Shown: positions 43,403-55,798, numbered from the stretch's first letter. The stretch: 64,000 nt of DNA from Astragalus membranaceus (GCA_039519185.1 CM076847.1:73605247-73669246), one strand, 5' to 3'. Program-made: numbers and translations. Notes: generated by a model from the letters alone, not told the origin.

Positions 43403-46400
43403 TTTTTTTTAGATAAGCAAAGATTTCATTCAATGAGCATTAGGGGTGCTCAAACCTAAACAACAAGTTGAATTACATATTGTTTAGGCAATCTAGAGGA
43501 TTGATCCACCACGTGGAAATTGACACACTAGAACTAGACCCCCTCTATACATAATCCAGCTCCAAGCTAAGTTCTTAATGCGGATCACTACAGATTCAAT
43601 AGAAGATTCTTCATGCCTAAAGACAAGCTCGTTGCGAGCCAGTCAAATACACCAACAAGTCGTGACCAAAATCAAGTATTTTGTTTTTCTTGATCTCCTC
43701 CCTTTGCACAATTTTCCAAATCCACGCATATGGTCAAGAATAGATGTTGCTTCTAAGCGTTGAACCCCCAACCAATCGTAAACACAAGACCAAATGTCAT
43801 GAGCGAAGCTGCAACTCAAGAACAAATGACAAATGTCTTTGCGATGATCCAAGCAAAACAGACAACCAGCTGTTGTTTCAGTTTGAATAACCTAGCGGCG
43901 GAAAAGAATATCTCTGGTGGGCAAAGAATCACGAAGTAAGCGTCAACCAAAGATAGTGACTTTGGACGAAGTGATTGTTTTCCAAAGCTTCACGAGAATG
44001 CGCTTCAAATTGCTGCCATTTGCTTCGGATTCAGAGACAACAGCCTCGTTGCCAGGGACAGCAACAATTTCGGCCAACAACCTGTAGCACAAGCTGACCA
44101 AAAACACCTTCGAGCCTTCCTGCAACCAGACCCAAGCATCGCGCCCCTCCCTTGAAGGAGAAACATCTTGTAAAATATTGTGTAATTCAGCAGCTTCTTC
44201 GGCACAAACCGGATCCTGAATAAGCATCCACGGTTCCTCCCAAAGCCAAGAGTCACCAACCCATGAACCAATGTCATTTACCACGGCTGTTTTGAAGGAA
44301 CAACCTGCAAAAAGATTAGAAAAACAACACAAATGGGTGAATTTCCAATCCAATGGTCCGTCCAAAAATGAGTGGATGCACCGTTGCCAAGCTTTCTTCT
44401 CAAACTCAAACAAAACCAACCACGGTTGGGAAGAAAACTCTCCAAATTAAGCAAATCTCGCCACGAAATAGAACCAACTGACCCCCAATTAAAAGCCTCC
44501 ACCGAACCATGAATGAAAGCTAAAGAAAAGTCGCCGTATTTAAACAGTAACAACTCCCTCCAACTCGCGTCCTCTTCCACTAACATCCTCCGCTTCCACT
44601 TGGATAATAGAGCCATGTTGAACAACTCTAAGTTTTTAATGCCGAGGCCTCCCTCCTTCTTCGGACGGCAAACCTTATCCCAAGCAATCCAATACATATC
44701 TCTATCACCTTCATTAATACCACATAAGAAATCCCTTTGAATCTTGACCATGGCATTCAGCACCAATTTTGGAGCTTTGTAGAAAGAAAAAAAATAAAAT
44801 GGAATGCTATTTAAAACTGAATTGATAAGAGTGACCCGACCTTCAATAGATAAATAGCGACCCTTCCACGATGCAAGTCTCTTCCAAAGCATATCAATCA
44901 CCGGCTTCCAAGTGGCTGCCCTACGCGGATTAGCACCAACAGGAATCCCCAAAAACTTAAACGGAATGGATTCCGTTCTACAATGAAGAAAAGTGGATGC
45001 CGTTGAAAGAAACTCATCCGCCACATTAATACCAATGAGCTTACTCTTATTAAAATTGACCTTCAAGCCGGATACTAGTTCAAAACCTCTCAAATAGACT
45101 TGATACTCCAAAGATTCTCCCTTGTAGCCTTCCCCATCAACCTTGTGTCATCCGCAAATTGCATAATAGAAAACATCAAATTATCATTAACGGCATAAGC
45201 GTGAAAAGAACCAATCGCCACCGCTTGATTCACAAGAGCCGACAATCCTTCGGCCACGATAAGGAAAAGAAAATGTGACAATGGATCCCCTTGTCTCAGC
45301 CCCCTCTTTACCTTGAAATCGCTAGAAGGGCTACCATTAACTAGCACCGACATAGTACTAGAAGTAACACACACTTCCAACCAATTGATCCATCTTCTTG
45401 GGAATCCCATCCTATGCTTCATATAAAATAAAAAAATCTCATGATATTGAATCATAAGCCTCTCGAAGTCCACCTTAAAAAATAAACATTCAGCCTTATT
45501 TCTCTTTGCATGGTCAACAACCTTGTTAACAACCACCACACCATCCAAAATCTGTCTACCGCACAAAAATGCCGATTGACAATTAGAAATAATACCTGGA
45601 AGCACCCTCTTCAACCTGCTAGCCAGAACCTTCGCCAAGATCTTATAAAGACAACCAATCAAGCATATAGGCCTGAACTCACCTAAACCTTGAGGGTTGT
45701 CGTTCTTTGGAATGGGAGAAATAAAAGATGCGGAAATAGCTTTAGGAAGAAAAGCTTTGGAATGAAACTCATTGGAAAAATCGACCACTTCTTGCTTCAA
45801 CAATTCCCAAAAAACTTTGATGAACCTCATATTATAACCGTCGGGATCCAGGCTCTTATCACCCTCACAATTCCACACAGCCTCCCTTATTTCCTCCTCC
45901 GTGAAAAGCTCCACCAAATAATCACAATCCATGTGGGGCACTTGAGCAAAATCAAGCCCATCAAGATTGGGGTGAATATGACTTGGCTCCACGAAAGCAT
46001 CCTCAAAATGCTTTCTAACAAAATCTTTCACCTCACTAACATCTTCAATCAAATTCCCATTATCTCTAAGAATCACCAGATTGCAACACCTTCTTCTATG
46101 TTTCATTAAGGAATGGAAATATTTGGAATTCATATCTCCTTCTTTAATCCACTTAGCCCTTGATTTTTGAGAAAAAATTGCCTCCTTTAATTTGCCCGAA
46201 TTTCTCTCCAAAAATTTACCGACACCTCTCTTCTATTCACAATTGCATCTCCAATCAGCCCCTCACTAAGAGCTTGATCCCATGAATTAAGATCACTAAC
46301 CAAAAATTTAATCTTTAAATCATGATAGCCAAAAACCTCCCTATTCCAACCTCTCAACTTCCCTTTGAGCAATTTCAGCTTTTCCTTGATGATAAAAGCT

Positions 46401-46890
46401 TTAGTACCCGTAACATTGAGAGTCGCCCAACAATCACTAACAAAGGGAACAAAATCAACATGCTCAAACCACGCATTAAACACCCTGAACGGCTTTGGAC
46501 CCCAATCCTTCAAAGAGCATCTCTGTTACCTAACCACTGGCCTGAGATTCCCCATAAATCAATCAACTCATCTGACACTAAAAATCTATCTAGTCTACTC
46601 ATAGAAGCACCACTCCAACTGAACCATGAAAACTTCTTACCAGAAACTGGTACATCAACCAACTCCATATGAGATATAAAATTGTTAAAATCAGAAATAT
46701 CAATGGCTGAACTCTCGCCCCCTCTCCCTGCCCTTTCCTCCAAACAAGACACCGCATTAAAGTCCCCCTACAATGCACCATTCACCTGTGGCTAAATTCT
46801 GCTTAAGATTCACCAACTCCACCGAAGTGGAGCAAGGAGCATATACATTAATAATATGTATCATCATATTACTAAAAGCCACACAAGCAG
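43403..46890 (-). pseudogene. L1-type LINE ORF2, 5'-truncated
   Basis: Minus-strand code in several frames gives a partial endonuclease (IINVYAPCSTSVELVN, then VSGKKFSWFSWSGASMSRLD, 46890-46510). A linker follows (46513-46187), then reverse transcriptase (46211-45090) with GEFRPICLIGCLYKILAK, GLRQGDPLSHFLFLI and the catalytic FADDT. The RT thumb region follows (45111-44278, VNFNKSKLIGINV, LGIKNLELFNMALLSKWKRR). A zinc-finger zf-RVT segment is last (43852-43643, CHLFLSCSFAHDIW). Frameshifts lie near 46510, 46200, 45100, 44300 and 43900. The 3' end runs ATCTTTGCTTATCT into A8 (the plus-strand T run, 43403-43410). The N-terminal endonuclease and ORF1 are absent, which is usual for LINE 5' truncation. 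No target duplication was found. Confidence 0.88.
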
Positions 46891-49570
46891 ACGTGTTGAA
46901 GAGCTTTAAAAGCAATATGTCTTCCTCAAATCATGGATCACAGTGGAAATCAATACTAAATTCTGTTGCCAAACAAGTTTCACAGGTACCCTCTATTTCT
47001 TTTTTTATTTTTATTTTTTATGATTATATATTTTCCGTAAATGTATGGGATAATCATAATTGATATATGTTGTTCATGATGTGTCGGTTTTATGAAAAAC
47101 AAATACTATCCATACAACAGAAGAATGTCCTACGTTACATAGTGTTTCTTTGCTATAGATTTTCCATTCCCAGAGTGGATGATAGAAAAGTAAGTAAATA
47201 CGTAGATTCATGTCCCCTCTCGTGTTTGAGCAATGTTTCATTTTTATTATTTTTTATATAGATAAGTTTCTATTAACACCTTTGTTAATTTGCAAACTTC
47301 TCTCTACTTGAATCATTAAACAAATTGTAGAATTAGGTAGGTTGTAGTTTGAAATATGAAGTGAGCATTGCACTTGTACTGTGTCTTAATTTTGTGGGTT
47401 CTTTTTTAGTCGCTCTCTATCTATCACTTGTAAGCAAGCCCTGTATGGCATTGGCAGGTCTAGCTTCATAAACTGGTTTACGTAATGATATGTTTTACCA
47501 TTTCTTATCTTATACTGTCTTATTGTATTGTTGAGATAATTGCCTTATATCATATCTTATTGTATCGAGTAAAAAAATTGCATGTGTTAAGAGATTCAGG
47601 GCATTAAGTAAAGTGTATCACAGTACACCTAAATTTCAAATACACTCAAATAACAACTTATACATTTATTCTTACAATTCCAGTATAAAAATAATTCCCT
47701 ATTCTTTATTTGTGACTTCCCTTTAGGGAGTATTCAACATAGTAAATTGTGTGTGAGAACTATGACATAATTTGAACATGTGTATATGTAAGTGTATATA
47801 TCATAAATGATTTGATTTCAAGGTTACATTAGTTTGAATTTACTCTATTTGTGTGTGATTGGATAAGATAGCTAGATGGACTTAAAAACAGTTCAGTGTA
47901 GTATCATTATAAGTTGTGAAAATATAAAGGGGAAAAGGAGATTACCTCCAAAACATTGTTGCTTTTCACCTTTTTTCCTTGAACTCCAAGTTTATCTGTA
48001 AAGCCACAAGCTTGTAAGTTTCAAAGCATTTTTGTATTGAAGAAAGGGATGGTTTTATGTTAAGAGAAAGTGTACTTGCCTTGATTTAATTACTACAATA
48101 ACTTCTGAGTAACGTTGCTTATCAATTCATGTGTGGTATATTATCCATTGCTTGAATATCACAACCAACTAGTAAAGAGGCCTGTTTAAACACAAGAATA
48201 TAGTTATACAACAACAAACTATATCATGAAAGAACATTATCATAAACGGCATTGTCTGAACATTGTATCTGATTCATGGTACCTTGGCTAATGCCCATAT
48301 GCTGAAATGAGCAAGATATTCCTATGTGGTCGTCATACCTCCATTTCCAACTTCGAGCATGTCTGATCAGGGTCTAATAATTCAAGAAACAATGATATTA
48401 TTATTGTAATCAATTGAATCCTCTAGAGGGAGAGTTTTGCGTCCATTGTGATTATAAAGCGTACAAAATAATGAAGTATATTTTTAAAAATAATTATAAT
48501 TAAGATTATGGTCACATGCATACATGCATATCTAAAAGTGGAAGTGTATATCTGAATGAAATTGAGATGAAAAGAGATAAAGAGGCTTAATTACCCCATA
48601 GGGGGAGTCTTGCCAACTCCATTTTGAACAAGGTATATAGCTCTTAACCTTCTTAATTACCCCATAGAATTTTTTTGACTAAATTTGAAGTTTCGATGGG
48701 TTGTTAATTGTAAATACACATTCCAAAACAATATTATGGTAATAGGATTATTTCTTTTCTGGCGCCCATATCTATTACATCATAGGATAATTTCCTTTCT
48801 CACACTCCATAATAATACTCCCATCTATAACAAGTGGCTGAGTCTGTGTCAACTGGAAGTCATATATATACCTTTTTAACTTCAAATTTTTAAATTATTC
48901 TTTCCAAACAAAAATTAAATTATTAGATTAAAATAAACACTTACAAAAAAATATATAAAATAATTAAATACATAACTATAATAAAACCATATAATTTTCA
49001 TATTGGAGTGTATTGTTTTGATGTTTGCTTTTCAATTATTTGATGTGCAAGCTTTGAACTACTGCGCGCCACTAATACTCTACATTTCATCGGTTGAATA
49101 GAGTAAAATTTTCCTTTTCAAAACAAATAAATAAATATACTTTCATATATTTAAGCAAATAAATTACATATAAAATTAAAATTGCATTCCACACATGATA
49201 AATTATAAACTATTTTTGGTCAAAAAAAAATTATAAACTATTTAAAATTATTGTTATGTTCATTATTTTTTTTCTCTTCATACAAGAGCACAGAGGAGAA
49301 CAAACTCAATTATCAAAAATACGCTGTATCTTTTTATTTAATATCTAAATGTTTAATTTAATTTTATTTTGTTTTTGGATGACTTATCATTGAAAATGTA
49401 AATGAAGAAAAAACATAAAACCTTTGATACCGTCTTTAATCAAACTAAAATGACCTATAGTCTTCTAGAAGAGTAAAATACACTATTAAAATGGGGTTGT
49501 ACATGTGAAAATGAACCAATATGAAGCAACTTTAGAACTAGAAAGAGAGCACGCGTGTCAAAATATAATA
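46891..49570. other. AT-rich intergenic DNA, no supported gene
   Basis: No reading frame or family match is convincing. A short ATG-led stretch (46917-46985, MSSSNHGSQWKSILNSVAKQ) ends in a GT-type splice donor context (CACAG/GTACC) and could be an orphan exon. Nothing further supports it. The remainder is AT-rich, with runs of ATATAT and poly(A). Confidence 0.4.
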
Positions 49571-49578
49571 AGGGGAGA

Positions 49579-49613
<35 letters not shown>
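49571..49613. repeat. (GA)n microsatellite
   Basis: GGGGAGAGAGGG is followed by an uninterrupted run of about 16 GA units. Confidence 0.95.
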
Positions 49614-49617
<4 letters not shown>

Positions 49618-49892
49618 CTAATGAAAATTTAACAAATACTCAGAGAACAATTCTTGTGTAAGCTCCAAATGTATTGGTTAAATATTAAGAATTCAATTTA
49701 TTTTGAGTCATTATTAATTCAAACATGAGTTTGAGCCTGTATACCACAAGTTTTTTTTAACGAGAAAAGAAGAACGATATGCCCTGCTATGTGCTCAATG
49801 CTTGAGTGAGTGTATGCAAATGATGCAAAATAATATAATCAAGGGGTGAAAATAAAACTGATTGAGATAGTAAGTGTGAATTTTAAATTTTC

Positions 49893-51544
49893 AACTACAC
49901 AAAAAGCTAGGAACGGCGGCGCTCATCTCGCGGCGGTTACCCCCAACCTCCGTCGCTTAATTTGCAGCCCGCGGCGGTTCTTCTTAACCGCCTACAATAA
50001 GGATCATTGGCGGCAGTTCGTGTAAGTGTCGCGGCGGTTCCAATTTTCAGAAAAAATTAAGGGGACGCGCGCGATTTTTTTTTCTTTCCCCGCAAATCTC
50101 AAACCCTATTAGGTTTTTCCTCAGTTACCATCGCTAACAGAGAACGCTTTCCCCTTCAATATCTCAAACCCACGATTGAACGCTTTCCCCTTTCCCCTTC
50201 ATCTGATAACTGATTTGCATGGTAGAAAACGCTTCCTCTTCCTTCATCAGGTACCATCGCTAACAGAGAAAACGTTTTCATGGTTGTAATCGCTAAGTGC
50301 TTTCTGTTCCTCTCTCCCGTTCTGCTCTGATCTTCGACTTCTGTTCTCATGTTCGAATTCTACTTCTATTGCTTCAGGTACACTTGTTAAGGTACTTCTA
50401 TTGCTTCAGGTACACTCGCTAAGTGCTTGATTCATCATCTCAACAACAGGTTAGGGTTTCTAAATTTGCTCTTTCTTTCTCTTCTGATTGATTGATTGAT
50501 GGAATGTTTTGGTTTGTGGCATTTAGAGGAGAACAGAATATAGATTAGTGTCAATTAGTGTGTTCTGAGCTAGTTTGTGCAATTTGAGAATAGCAGTTGG
50601 TTTAGTACTTCTGGTGGCTCTTGGGATCCTCTGAGTACAAATTTATTGTTGAATTACCTATATTGCTGAATTCCAATATCAGTTTTACCTCTGATGCTGA
50701 ATTACCTATATTGTTTGGCTTGTTTTGTAGTTCAAATTGTTGAGAATTTACTATATGCGACATTGTTTAGATATTGATTCTAATTTTATTTATGACTATT
50801 ATTTTTTCAGCCGGATAATTTGGAAACACAACATGGTTTGAGACGCTCTTCTGAATCTAGTAACATAGGACAACATGAAGCAGCACCATCACGGAGGATA
50901 TCTAGATAGATGATTTTATTTTATTGTTATGAACAACACAAACATGATGCTCATTGGTTGTATTTTGACTTTATTAACTAAGTTGGTTGTATTTTGACTT
51001 TATTAACTAAGTTGGTTGTATTTTGACTTCATTAACTAATTCTAGTTTGATGTTATGAACTTAGTTTGATTTATAAACTTTAGAACTTTTGTATGTGTTT
51101 TTAGCATAAATTTAATTTCTTTTACTATTTGTATTACCAAATAATTAATAAGTACATTTATAATATTTGTAAAAGAAAGATAGATATACTGAAACACAAA
51201 AAATCCTTACATTTACAAAAAAAAAACAAAAACTAATATGTTGGCGGCGGTTCCAAACCGCCTCCATATTTAAATAAAAAATTAATTTCAAACGCCTCTA
51301 ACTGTAACATGAAAAATCAGTTACCCAATTGGCGGCGGTTTCAAACCGCCGCTAACCGCGATGTGGAAAATCAGTTGGAATTTGGCGGCGGTTTGCGTGG
51401 CGGTTGCTGGAACCGCCGCTAACAACACCTCCCGACGCTGAAAACCACGGCGCTTCTGGAACCGCCGCCAGCCTTCATTAACGGTGGTTGAAACCGCCGC
51501 CACTGGACTTTTAACCACCGCCGTTGACAGTTTTTTGCGTAGTG
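49893..51544. mobile_element. CACTA-like non-autonomous element with GCGGCGGTT repeats
   Basis: The left end reads AACTACACAAAAAGCTAGGA and the right end, reverse-complemented, reads CACTACGCAAAAAACTGTCA. These are CACTA-type termini with a one-base change on the left. Both ends carry many GGCGGCGGTT / AACCGCCGCC units in both orientations (about 49913-50045 and 51240-51530), as subterminal repeats. The putative 3-bp flanks are TTC and TTT, which agree at two of three positions. The interior is AT-rich with three copies of TTGGTTGTATTTTGACTTTA (about 50955-51040). No transposase is seen. Confidence 0.7.
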
Positions 51545-51834
51545 TTTGAGGGGTGCGAGTGCACCTTCTAAATACTATGTCGACCCACTCCTACCTACGA
51601 GGCTACAACTTGGCTTCTATTCAGATTAGCTTACTTGGGCTTATCTAGTAATATAGGTATGAGATTTTTTGGGAAAGCTTTATAGAAAGAACTTTTGACA
51701 TATTCATAAACTACTTTCAGCTTATTTTCACAAGCTCTCCAAGATAACTTATACTTTATATAAACTGGCCTAAGTGGGATGAGCTGACGGTCTGGAAGGA
51801 ACATGGTGGTATATTGATGGCGTCGCAAGATAGA

Positions 51835-52190
51835 ACTATGGGGACAAATTCGGTTGGAATAGTGATTTGGGGCAATCTCGATCCAGCGACGATGCAGAAC
51901 AGCTGAGGTGCAATATTGATGCAACAATTTTTAGAGACTCTGGCCAATTCGGGATATGATGTTGCTTTCAAAACAACCAAGGAGTTTCTATCAACGCTGT
52001 GGAAAATCTCTATCAAAGTGTTCCTAAGCCCCAAGAAGTAGAAGTACTTTGCCTTCATGAAGTTTTGAAGTGGTTACAAGGGGAAGGTCACACTTATGCA
52101 ACTATACAGACTGATTATAAATTGGTGGCTGATGGAGTCAAAAAAAAAATCACCACCAAGAAATAGTTTGGCCTTTTGCTGAGTAAGTGC
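51835..52190 (+). pseudogene. RNase H-like (RVT_3 type) pseudogene, 5' part
   Basis: Plus-strand code reads RCNIDATIFRDSGQFGI, then a stop and frame slips. It continues with NNQGVSINAVENLYQS, PQEVEVLCLHEVLKWLQ, TDYKLVADGV and FGLLLSKC. The order D...E...TD of the RNase H fold is visible, as in plant RVT_3 domain proteins and LINE-derived RNase H domains. The gene is broken by an in-frame stop, another stop after TTKK, and the solo LTR inserted after AGTGC. The domain continues at 54087. The upstream sequence from 51545 to 51830 shows nothing recognisable. Confidence 0.75.
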
Positions 52191-52549
52191 TGTTGAACCA
52201 AGAGCAAACACTCTTTGTTTTGTATGATAACAAATTACACCTTATCTACTAATGGTTCAAGATCAGGAAGATTAAAATGGAGCAGCTTGAAGAAGAAGCC
52301 ACCTCAGCAGTTCAAGATCTAATTGTTTATCCGCTTTCTTTAGAACACAGTGTAAGGTCCTATCACTTAAGGTCTATGACATTTTAGTAGCTGAGAGATG
52401 ACTTTTGAAAACATGCATGGTGCATCAAAATAGTTTTGAAAAATATTTTATAAAATTGCATGCATGCATAAGGTGGCACCTAAACCTAAAAACGATTTTG
52501 TGGAAATCAAAAATCAATTTCTATTTTGTTCCAATGACTATGATATCGA

Positions 52550-52972
52550 TTTATACAATTTATATAGGCTATGAAATCGATTTTAGGCTCACCTATAGGC
52601 CAAGAATCGATTTCCTTGCCCTATGTTTGAAGTATGTAATCGATTCATGCATATACATAAGCCAAAGGTAAGAATCGATTTCCTTTTATTTCAAAATATT
52701 ATGAAATCGATTTTCAAGCAATCCTATAGGCTATGAATCGATTCCTCCTCATTTTAAACAAAGTAAGAATCGATTCCTACCCTATTCAGGATGTCCTGAA
52801 AATCGATTCCCACCTATTTCCAAAGAAACAAACAATCGATTCCTATGTTCTCCAAATGTAAAGAATCGATTCCTCAATTTTTTAACTAGCCATATAATCG
52901 ATTCTTATGTCTTGTAAAATGATAAGAATCGATTCATCAACATTTTAACTTCATCAAACAATCGATTCATCA
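52550..52972 (+). repeat. Array of ATCGATT motifs in solo LTR
   Basis: About 14 ATCGATT motifs, in forms such as GAATCGATTCCT, GAAATCGATTTT and CAATCGATTCAT, occur in about 425 bp. They end about 50 bp upstream of the TATA box. The layout parallels the array in the Ogre-like LTRs. Confidence 0.88.
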
Positions 52973-53016
52973 TTTCTTTAAATGTTTTTTTTTTCAGATC
53001 TATGTTTTCCTAAACC

Positions 53017-53025
53017 TATAAATAG
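53017..53025 (+). promoter_or_regulatory. TATA box of solo LTR
   Basis: TATAAATAG in CCTATAAATAGGGAGG lies directly downstream of the ATCGATT array. The likely transcript start is about 30 bp further on, near CTTCACACTTTTCAACTCAC. Confidence 0.65.
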
Positions 53026-53255
53026 GGAGGTGCTTCACACTTTTCAACTCACTCAACCACACGAAAAATTACAACAAATCTCTCTTCTTCTCACATACAT
53101 TTTCTAGATCTGAGAAAGAGAAAAATAGAGCTATCACTTTCATATCATTTTTTATAGATCTAGTCACTCATCTCTCTCAGCTATTATATTGTCATATTAT
53201 CTGAGGTGATTAGATCATAGCTTCTATATTGTAATCTACTATTGTGGGGGTCACT

Positions 53256-53470
53256 TTGAAATCCTGGGAATTGTTCTTGGGTCTCTCAATCAGGAGATTG
53301 AGTTGGTTTGAAATCCTGGGAAGTTTTCTTGGGTCTCTCAATCAGGAGATTGAGTTGGTTTGAAATCCTGGGAGGTGATCTTGGGTCGTTCAATCGGGGA
53401 AGATTGAAGTGGTATTGAAATCTTGGGAGCTGCTCTTGGGTCGTTCAATCAGGAGATTGAAGCGGTTGCG
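53256..53470 (+). repeat. ~52-bp tandem repeat in solo LTR
   Basis: Four diverged units carry TTGAAATCCTGGGA, TTCTTGGGTC and CAATCAGGAGATTGA. They lie downstream of the TATA box, so they would be in the LTR transcript. Confidence 0.88.
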
Positions 53471-54086
53471 AAATCCTTAGCTGTGTGCTCGGGTTCTCAA
53501 TTAGGGTTAATTGAGATTAGCTATAGGGAAGTTGCTTGCTTGTAAACATTGAAGAGGTTCTTCTCATATAGTGGTTGTTATCAAGTCCAAAGGTTGCAAA
53601 GCTGGAGGCCGAGGACGTAGGGCTTTTATCCCGAACCTCGTAAAATTCCTGGTGTATCTCTATCCCTCTCTCTTTACTTTATTTACTGTTTATATCTGTT
53701 TATAATATCACTACTCTGATCTGAATCTGTTAATCTGGTTGTATAACTATATCCCTACTCTGATCTGAATCTGTTAATCTGGTTATAGTTATACTCACTG
53801 TACTACAGATCTGTTTATCTATCATCTTCTCTATCACTACTGTAGATCTGGTATATTCAATACCATTGCATTACTTATAAAACAACCTTATTGTGAATAT
53901 TGAATATAGAGTAATATCTCATTGTGCCTAATCTGCCTGCTTGCATATATCTGATAAGTTCAAATCTCTTTTTCCGCATTTGATTTAAACAAACTTATCA
54001 TTTATTTTGAAAAGAATCCAAGATTTACACATAACCTTATTCACCCCCCCCCCCCCTCTAAGGTTATCAGATAGTCTAACAAGTGC

Positions 54087-54255
54087 CAGAACCTTCTTAA
54101 TATTCTTCCAAATATAGGGGTGAGTTTTATGAGGAGACAAGCTAATTAATCATGTTTCTCATTGCCTAGCAAGAGCTTAACGATCCTATGCTAGTCCCAA
54201 ATTATTTAACTATCTTCCAACATGTATTATGAACCCTTATTGGAATGAACCCTAT
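54087..54255 (+). pseudogene. RNase H-like (RVT_3 type) pseudogene, 3' part
   Basis: This continues the domain cut by the solo LTR: QNLLNILPNIGVSFMRRQAN, then frame slips and stops through SHCLARA, YASPKLFNYLPTCI and a terminal NPYWNEP. The RRQAN...LAR segment is the typical C-terminal end of plant RVT_3 domains. It joins in frame with FGLLLSKC across the insertion. Confidence 0.75.
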
Positions 54256-54329
54256 GCTAGTTTGGCCATGGTCGGTTGTGCACTACCGGTGTTAACCATG
54301 GCCATCATATGTTTTCCTGTTAAGAAATA

Positions 54330-55308
54330 AGAGTTTTCTTGAGAATTGGCATTGATCAAACCCAGCAAGAATAAGAATAAGGGGTACTCAACCCATATAC
54401 ATATCGAAAATCCATCTCCAAAGCGGAGGAAGCAAAAAATAAAAACAGACTATGTCCTGGAAATACAATCAATAGGAGCTACGAACCACTCGTAAAATAA
54501 ACATGTGGGAGAATTACCTCCAGCCTGGAACCATCGCCAAGAAAGGGATAATATCTGATCAATACAAAGCCTAAAGTCAGGAGTACCTCCAGAGAAAATA
54601 CAGTTGTTCCTAAATTCCCAAATAACCCATATAACAGTATACCAGATGAGCATCAAACCATGTCTGCATCTTGCAGGACCTCCCACATGGATAAATTGGA
54701 GAAACAAAGATGGATTATCCTGCTGCATGACAAAATCAAAACCCAACCAACTAACAATAGCGTACCAGATCGCAGTAGCAAACCTGTAGGAACGGAAGAG
54801 ATGAAAAGAGGACTCATGCACTCCGACAGAAAATACACATCGTAGCTCCAACATCTGAAATGACCCCTCTACTAAACAAGTTTAAACGAGTTGGCACCCT
54901 ATCCATCATTAGCTGCCAAGAAAATGCAACTACCTTGGAAGGAGAAAGACTCATCCATACCTTGTTCAGAATCCCAATCATAATGTGGTCAGAAAGCCTT
55001 GAGACACGGGACGTCAACTGAGAGAGGAGGTGATAGGCCGAGGAAACTGAGAAAAGTCCAGAACTATTTGGGGTCCAGACCCAGCCATCCAGCACCGCTG
55101 AAAGAGAAACAGAAGCAAAAGACAAATAGAGCTCCCCAAGGAGGGCCTCCTCCCAGGCGAACAAAAGTCGTCACTAGTTAATGGCCCAAACCCAAGTCCC
55201 ATCAGACCAACTACCACAAGAACTAACAACCGCGTTAGGATCATACGCCACTAAAAAAAGCCTAGGATACCTATGACTAAGAGGCAAATCACCCATCCAA
55301 AACTCCGT
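54330..55308 (-). pseudogene. LINE 3' fragment (zf-RVT region)
   Basis: Minus-strand code gives FWMGDLPLSHRYPRLF and GSWSDGTWVWAIN with stops, then WTPNSSGLFSVSSAYHLL and KVWMSLSPSKVVAFSWQLM. CIFC...ESSFHLFRSYRFATAIWYAI and LIWYTVIWVIWEFRNNCIF follow. This is the region after the LINE RT thumb. It is heavily truncated at its 5' side, exactly where the direct duplication at 55309 starts. It differs from the LINE at 43403-46890 and comes from another family. Confidence 0.8.
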
Positions 55309-55798
55309 TAGAAGTGATTCAAAACAATCCGTTATGCCATATTCAACAAGAGTTCACACATGAACTTAAATAAACCAAATGTACAAATTTGGGAAACATT
55401 CTACTTATAGTGATGAGAAATTTTTTGAGAATTTCCAAAAGCATTTTAAACTTAAGAGGAAATAAGTCACGTGCTAAAAATGTAGTCGTCTTCAATATTG
55501 AACTAAATTTGGGAAAGTATTCAGGATGAGGGAGAGTTCACAAAACCATAAAAATTTGTAATTGGAGATGTTCTCTTAACTTTTCAACATAACCCATGAT
55601 ATCGCTCTTGTTGATTCGTTTCAAATTTCTTTAGTATCGGGCAGTAAAAGTTAAGAAAGGAACTCATCAGTTCCGAAGAAAATTTGTCATTTGTGAACCA
55701 CCTTCATCCCCTAATTACTGCTCCACCCCATTAGACGACCCTTTGTAGTTAATTTTTCACTTAAATTCATATCCACTACAAAAAACGGATCAAATAGC
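55309..55798. repeat. Direct duplication, copy 1 (~490 bp)
   Basis: It starts TAGAAGTGATTCAAAACAAT and ends with CACTACAAAAAACGGATCAA. It matches 57267-57759 in direct orientation, with scattered differences. The last 25 bases look like a CACTA-type terminus. No gene is seen. Confidence 0.88.

Larger units (their letters stand above)
52191..54081 (+). mobile_element. Solo LTR, probably copia-type (1891 bp)
   Basis: It starts TGTTGAACC and ends GTCTAACA, so it has TGTT...AACA ends. It is flanked by AGTGC on both sides (52186-52190, 54082-54086). The RNase H-like pseudogene reads through once the LTR and one AGTGC copy are removed. It holds an ATCGATT array, a TATA box, four ~52-bp repeats and a C-run followed by TCTAAGG near the end, as is common in copia/SIRE-type LTRs. 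No internal region or second LTR is present. It most likely arose by LTR-LTR recombination. Confidence 0.88.

Noticed and set aside
54330..55308. LINE fragment as the missing part of the LINE at 43403-46890
   Set aside because: Both contain the same post-RT zinc-finger region with different sequence, so they are separate elements.
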